NCBI GenBank assembly: GCA_934339135.1
Contig: CAKRHP010000015.1
Coordinates: forward strand, 32,923 to 96,922
DNA: 64,000 bases
Direction: 5' to 3'
Source: an uncultured Lachnospiraceae bacterium
GTDB lineage: Bacteria; Bacillota; Clostridia; Lachnospirales; Lachnospiraceae
Below the pieces are notes generated by a model that saw nothing but the letters and a program-made list of their open reading frames with translations, made no database searches and was not told the DNA's origin. Positions within the stretch are counted from its first letter, which is position 1, and every line of letters begins with the position of its first letter. Made by a program: the position numbers and the translations under genes. Below are positions 60,604 through 64,000 of this stretch, in pieces.

Positions 60604-61231
60604 TTTTTGCATCCCCACTTTCTAAAATCTCTTTTTGTTTCTTCTTACTGAAACCTCCAAGTACAAGATGATACGATTTATCCAATAAATCTTTTAGCAG
60701 ATCGTCTTCGACTTCACCGTTTGGATTTATTGAATTCCAGTGCTGCTTGTTCATGTAATACCCCGGTATGATATCCTCATACTGTTCACGCAAAAAGCTG
60801 CCCTCTGATGGCTCTAATTTCAAAGTTATATAATATGGTCTATTACCTTCGCCAAGGCACACTGCTGCAAACATTTTTCCACCTACCGCATAACGGATCC
60901 AGTTCCACTGTGGCGGTAGTTTTGTCACGCCGTTTTTCTTCATAAGGAAATCGTCAATCCAACTATATCGCATCTGTATTAATGCAGACCAGATTTTACA
61001 CTGATCAAGCCGGACTCCACAGTCACCTTCTTGTTCATCATAAGCGAACTCATTTAATTGTGCGCATGGGAAATCCGCACATTCCCCACAATACTCCAAC
61101 TTTTTCTCTTCACAACAACTCTTTACCGGACAAGCTCCCCAGAAAGGATTATCAATATTAGAACAGCCCTTACATTTTTCAGTCTTTTGCCAGTCACATT
61201 TGCTACATAAAATACCACACCTTGATTCCAT
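60593..61231 (-). CDS. DUF3795-MmcQ/YjbR fusion protein
   Basis: A 212-residue protein. Residues 1-75 are Cys-rich (CGILCSKCDWQKTEKCKGCS and SCCEEKKLEYCGECADFPC), the DUF3795 zinc- or FeS-binding pattern. Residues 90-205 match the MmcQ/YjbR fold: IRYAVGGKMFAAVCLGEGNR, then ITLKLEPSEGSFLREQYEDI, MNKQHWNSI and SYHLVLGGFSKKKQKEIL. The YjbR fold has a DNA-binding-like surface. The two domains are usually separate proteins. AAGGAG precedes the ATG. It is the middle gene of a WYL-fusion-GyrI operon. Confidence 0.82.
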   Translation of the reverse strand: MESRCGILCSKCDWQKTEKCKGCSNIDNPFWGACPVKSCCEEKKLEYCGECADFPCAQLNEFAYDEQEGDCGVRLDQCKIWSALIQMRYSWIDDFLMKKNGVTKLPPQWNWIRYAVGGKMFAAVCLGEGNRPYYITLKLEPSEGSFLREQYEDIIPGYYMNKQHWNSINPNGEVEDDLLKDLLDKSYHLVLGGFSKKKQKEILESGDAKNGI

Positions 61232-61243
61232 TCACATTTCTCC

Positions 61244-62164
61244 TTAATCTTCCGTTGTATTGTCATATTTTTTCTTTATTTGCAGAATACTTTGTCGCAA
61301 TTCTTCTCTCATTGCTTTGGGTTCCAGTAATTCTGCCTTATCTCGAAAGGTCAACAGCCAGGTAAGCAGATTTTCTTTATTTGTATAATCCGCCTGAAAA
61401 AGAAGCGTCCCGTCTTTTTGTTCTCTAAAACAATCCGGTCCAAATTCTTCTACCAGCCGCCATTTGCAATCTGCCTCAAACAAAGCTTTTACTTTAATTC
61501 CACCGGGAAATATTCGTTCATCTTTCAAGTCCGGGAGAGGAACCGTTCTCTCCGAAAAACAGTTTTCAGATAAATATACTTTATCCATACGATTCAATTT
61601 GAAAAGCCGGTAATCTCCTCTGCTTTTACACCACCCCCACACATACCAGCTTGACCATCGAAAAATCAAATAGTATGGTTCAATGATGCGCTGTGACTCG
61701 CCATTTGGAGCATAATAAAAGAATTCTAACTCCTTATGCTGTTCGATTGCCTTTCTTATCATTTCGATCTTCGGTGCAAGAGAATCTTTATACCATGAAG
61801 AAAGATCAATCAACACCGATTGATTTCCCACTAAAAGATCCGAGGATCCTATGGACAGCTTTTCCATCAACTGTCCATACCTGTTCGTCCCATTTACACT
61901 ATCCAGACTCCGCAAACCGGCAAGAATATCCTGCATTTCATCCCGGGTCAACATTGTTTTGTCAATTTTATAGCCGTCTATAATTGAAATTCCGCCGTCT
62001 TTTCCTTGTCTTGTTACGATTGGTATACCCGCTTTACATAAATCTTCAATATCTCTGTTGATTGTCCTTCTGGACACTTCGAATATTTCCGACAAATATG
62101 GAGCTGTAACTGTTTCTGTCTGTAATAATATGGATAAAATTCCTAATTGCCTGTCTATCTTCAT
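61244..62164 (-). CDS. WYL-domain transcriptional regulator (YafY type)
   Basis: A 306-residue protein. N-terminal helix-turn-helix: SEIFEVSRRTINRDIEDLCK, and RQGKDGGISIIDGYKI as wing. The WYL domain follows (about 130-230): KELEFFYYAPNGESQRIIEP, YYLIFRWSSWYVWGWCKSRG (the W-Y-V variant of the motif) and DYRLFKLNRMDKV. It senses nucleotide or other ligands in relatives. AAAGGAG precedes the ATG. A long imperfect palindrome next to its own -10 suggests autoregulation of the three-gene operon. Confidence 0.9.
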   Translation of the reverse strand: MKIDRQLGILSILLQTETVTAPYLSEIFEVSRRTINRDIEDLCKAGIPIVTRQGKDGGISIIDGYKIDKTMLTRDEMQDILAGLRSLDSVNGTNRYGQLMEKLSIGSSDLLVGNQSVLIDLSSWYKDSLAPKIEMIRKAIEQHKELEFFYYAPNGESQRIIEPYYLIFRWSSWYVWGWCKSRGDYRLFKLNRMDKVYLSENCFSERTVPLPDLKDERIFPGGIKVKALFEADCKWRLVEEFGPDCFREQKDGTLLFQADYTNKENLLTWLLTFRDKAELLEPKAMREELRQSILQIKKKYDNTTED

Positions 62165-62196
62165 AAACTCTCCTTTATATATTTCATTTTAACATA

Positions 62197-62255
62197 GGAA
62201 ACACGACAACAGTATGTCATGTTTCCATTATACTATATTCTTTGATAGACAATCC
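62197..62255 (-). promoter_or_regulatory. Promoter and long palindrome of the WYL operon
   Basis: A TATAAT lies at 62232-62227 on the minus strand with a weak -35 (GGATTG, 62255-62250). Directly after it GGAAACA...GACA and TGTC...TGTTTCC form a 30-base imperfect inverted repeat (62197-62226), with 11 of 12 arm positions matching, at the start of the transcript. Confidence 0.7.
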
Positions 62256-62282
62256 AGGCTCATAATGTATAGTTATAGTATG

Positions 62283-62543
62283 TCACCTATATGCAATCAT
62301 TTTCTTTTTCATCACATTATGCTCAAACGCAACCCAGGCTATCTCCGCAAATATCACTATCAACAGAATAATCGTCTGAAATACAATGCTATCCAGCTTT
62401 TCAATAAAATATGTAAAAACTGACAAGCGTAATAAAAAGTGCACAACCCAAAATAATAAAATTTCTACCATGTCTATGGTTACATTCAATAACACTCTAA
62501 TCTTTTTCAGAATTACTTCATTATTCCACCGTGAAAAAAGCAT
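62283..62543 (-). CDS. Small two-helix membrane protein overlapping the XRE gene
   Basis: An 86-residue protein with two to three hydrophobic helices (VTIDMVEILLFWVVHFLLRL and IVFQTIILLIVIFAEIAWVAF) and a basic end. AAAGG lies seven bases before the ATG at 62543, inside the XRE gene, and the genes overlap by 31 bases. Possible target or partner of that regulator. No family recognised; the overlap and good ribosome site are the main support. Confidence 0.5.
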   Translation of the reverse strand: MLFSRWNNEVILKKIRVLLNVTIDMVEILLFWVVHFLLRLSVFTYFIEKLDSIVFQTIILLIVIFAEIAWVAFEHNVMKKKMIAYR

Positions 62544-63184
62544 TCATATACCTTTACATTATTACAGAAAATTTCTTCATAACCTTGAAACCATGTAAAA
62601 TCTCCAACCACATTACACTTGTAAATATACTGCCCGGATTGATAATGCTCTGGTCCTCTAAATGGCATTTTTTTATCGGCTTTGCGTAGAGCTTCCTTTA
62701 AGAAATCACCACTAAAATTCTGATTCAAAACGCGTCCTATGTAATTCATTGCATACTGTGATTTTCCTTCATACCATATGGCTTCTTCACCGGCAAACTG
62801 TTCCCCACCAACATAGGTATCATGATATGTATACGGACCATTGCTGTATGTAAAATCATGAGAATCTAATCTCGTGGAATCTGCCTCATTCATATAAGCA
62901 GCATATGTATTAACATTTGCTTCTAAACGAAATTGAATAAGCTGATCGATGTCTGTCTCATTATCATCTAAACAATTCGCAATACACTCCTGATCTTTTA
63001 CTAAGTAATCAATGGTAACATTGAATAACTTGCTAATTTGAATAAGATTACTAATATCAGGATATGCTTGTCCAGACTCCCACTTCGCTACAGCCTGTCT
63101 GGATACATCTAATTTTCCCGCCAACGCTTCCTGAGTAAATCCCTGACTCTTACGAATTAATTGAAGTTTTTGTGAAAAAATCAT
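62513..63184 (-). CDS. XRE-family regulator with DUF5680 domain
   Basis: A 223-residue protein. The first 70 residues are a helix-turn-helix of the Cro/CI type: LQLIRKSQGFTQEALAGKLD, VSRQAVAKWESGQAYPDISN, LIQISKLFNVTIDYLV. After an acidic linker, residues 95-223 form the DUF5680 domain (YMNEADSTRLDSHDFTYSNG then YQYIGRVLNQNF-like and ending YECFFHGGIMK), a putative ligand-sensing part. GGAGGTG precedes the ATG. The signal is unknown. Confidence 0.87.
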   Translation of the reverse strand: MIFSQKLQLIRKSQGFTQEALAGKLDVSRQAVAKWESGQAYPDISNLIQISKLFNVTIDYLVKDQECIANCLDDNETDIDQLIQFRLEANVNTYAAYMNEADSTRLDSHDFTYSNGPYTYHDTYVGGEQFAGEEAIWYEGKSQYAMNYIGRVLNQNFSGDFLKEALRKADKKMPFRGPEHYQSGQYIYKCNVVGDFTWFQGYEEIFCNNVKVYECFFHGGIMK

Positions 63185-63342
63185 TTCTTATCACCTCCAC
63201 AATCATCGTACTACAAGTTAAGCATTTATGACATAAAACTCTAATTGCTATTTTGCTACTATTATTATACATATCCATAAAAATCACGGCTATATTCAAA
63301 TATTGTTTCATCGTTGTTTTAGTCAATCAAACCGGGTAATTG

Positions 63343-63819
63343 TCATTCCAGTTCAGTACGAAGGGTAAATCCATTTGGAAGATTGTAAATCTCTTTTTTC
63401 AGAAATAGCGGATAAAAATATTCATCTTTCAATCTGTCAAACTCCAACCATTCAAATGTATGTGTATGCTTACCTTCTGTTAGCGTAAAGGTGTTTCCCC
63501 TTTCCAATAAATTTGTATTTGAAATATCCATCAAAAAGTAAATACACAATTCGTGATAACAGATACCATCTACATCTTCGGTAAAAAATGCCTGATTGAG
63601 CCACAATGGACGGTTAATTTTCAATGTCACGTCAAGTTCTTCCCGAACTTCCCGTACCACCGCCTGTTCAGCCGTTTCCCCCATCGTAACCCTTCCACCT
63701 GGAAGGTAAAAGTACGGTGAACATTCATCGTGCATCGCTAGAATTTTATTTTCCGAAATAATCATTGCACATACTCTGTAATTAAATTTTTGATTTTCAC
63801 ATTTATACGAAATATCCAT
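63343..63819 (-). CDS. Nudix hydrolase
   Basis: A 158-residue protein. GRVTMGETAEQAVVREVREE is the Nudix box G-x5-E-x7-RE-x2-EE; the position after EE is Leu-Asp instead of the usual U-G. YRVCAMIISENKILAMHDEC and YFYLPGG precede it, as in the MutT-like fold. Members hydrolyse nucleoside diphosphates linked to another group. GAGGG is somewhat near the ATG at 63819. It is probably transcribed alone. A different Nudix fragment lies at 53584. Confidence 0.85.
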   Translation of the reverse strand: MDISYKCENQKFNYRVCAMIISENKILAMHDECSPYFYLPGGRVTMGETAEQAVVREVREELDVTLKINRPLWLNQAFFTEDVDGICYHELCIYFLMDISNTNLLERGNTFTLTEGKHTHTFEWLEFDRLKDEYFYPLFLKKEIYNLPNGFTLRTELE

Positions 63820-64000
63820 TGCACTACCCTCGCAAATCCTGATTGAGATTTCACCTGTTTTAAGAAATTTAATAACTGTTATATTTTGTTATTAAATTCT
63901 CCGCAAACCATTGAAAACACTGGATTTGTCGCAGGTGAGCTTTCCCTTATTGTTTCCCTTGTGTTATATCGTCCCACCAGTGTTTACGAACTCTGATAAG
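63820..64000. other. Intergenic tail of the window, no gene assigned
   Basis: AT-rich sequence with a repeated AAGGGAAA on the minus strand (about 63940-63960). The minus strand at the very end reads RVRKHWWDDITQGKQ and stop, which could be the end of a gene coming from the right, but it is too short to name. Confidence 0.3.

Noticed and set aside
63820..64000. Integrase or attachment site at the right edge
   Set aside because: A short minus-strand peptide and an AAGGGAAA repeat are not enough; no tRNA or integrase motif is present.
1..64000. CRISPR arrays, tRNA or rRNA genes, insertion sequences
   Set aside because: No regularly spaced long repeats, no tRNA or rRNA signatures and no transposase motifs were recognised by reading; small structured RNAs could still be missed.

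Overview
This 64 kb window looks like chromosomal DNA from an anaerobic Firmicute, most probably a Lachnospiraceae-type gut clostridium. That is an inference from the gene families (LuxS, AGCS carrier, DegV, YhfC, DUF4300 and DUF1266 lipoproteins, WYL and XRE-DUF5680 regulators), strong AGGAGG-type ribosome binding sites, and TTGACA-N17-TATAAT promoters. No rRNA, tRNA, CRISPR array, transposase or intact prophage gene was seen. Most genes are on the minus strand, in short operons.

Region 1 (1-5.8 kb): arginine genes argC-argB-argD (argD cut by the left edge, argJ absent from the cluster), then maf, a histidine phosphatase, a DUF1266 lipoprotein and an SseB-like protein. Region 2 (5.9-12.5 kb): envelope genes (LtaS-like sulfatase-fold transferase, CgeB-like glycosyltransferase, YhfC-like membrane protease) and a divergent COG3044 ABC-class ATPase. 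Region 3 (12.5-19.7 kb): one-carbon and sulfur genes (HD hydrolase, cysK, metF), an AGCS amino-acid carrier, DegV, another HD protein, and a phoH gene broken by two deletions. Region 4 (19.8-26.7 kb): a P-type ATPase behind a yybP-ykoY Mn2+ riboswitch with a complete promoter and terminator, a membrane GGDEF protein, a MATE exporter and a YihS-like AGE-family sugar isomerase.

Region 5 (26.7-37 kb): a chemoreceptor divergent from an AraC regulator, GH43, an aldo/keto reductase, the luxS-mtnN pair, and a large secreted protein. Region 6 (37-46 kb): a hybrid histidine kinase with a two-receiver response regulator, gene remnants beside a perfect 19-bp inverted repeat, a YitT-like protein, a second aldo/keto reductase, small membrane proteins and a lipase. 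Region 7 (45.8-53.6 kb): an MntA/HepT toxin-antitoxin pair with a Lar-like zinc protein, BlaI/BlaR1 with two matching operators, a GNAT, a MetE-like methyltransferase, a Fic protein behind a repeat-rich promoter, and glycerate kinase. Region 8 (53.6-64 kb): a Nudix remnant, a second chemoreceptor/AraC divergent pair, a MarR operon, two lipoproteins, a GNAT remnant, a WYL-controlled operon, an XRE-DUF5680 regulator and a Nudix hydrolase.

Three themes recur. First, sensor-regulator modules have visible operators: MCP/AraC twice, BlaI, MarR, WYL and Fic. Second, activated-methyl-cycle and sulfur genes are scattered (luxS, mtnN, metF, cysK, MetE-like). Third, gene decay is frequent (phoH, Nudix, two GNATs, a receiver tail). 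The best candidates for an undescribed system are the duplicated MCP/AraC units, in which both intergenic regions carry ATAATG-containing direct repeats 20 bp apart next to the receptor promoter, and the Fic gene with four copies of one 9-mer around its promoter.
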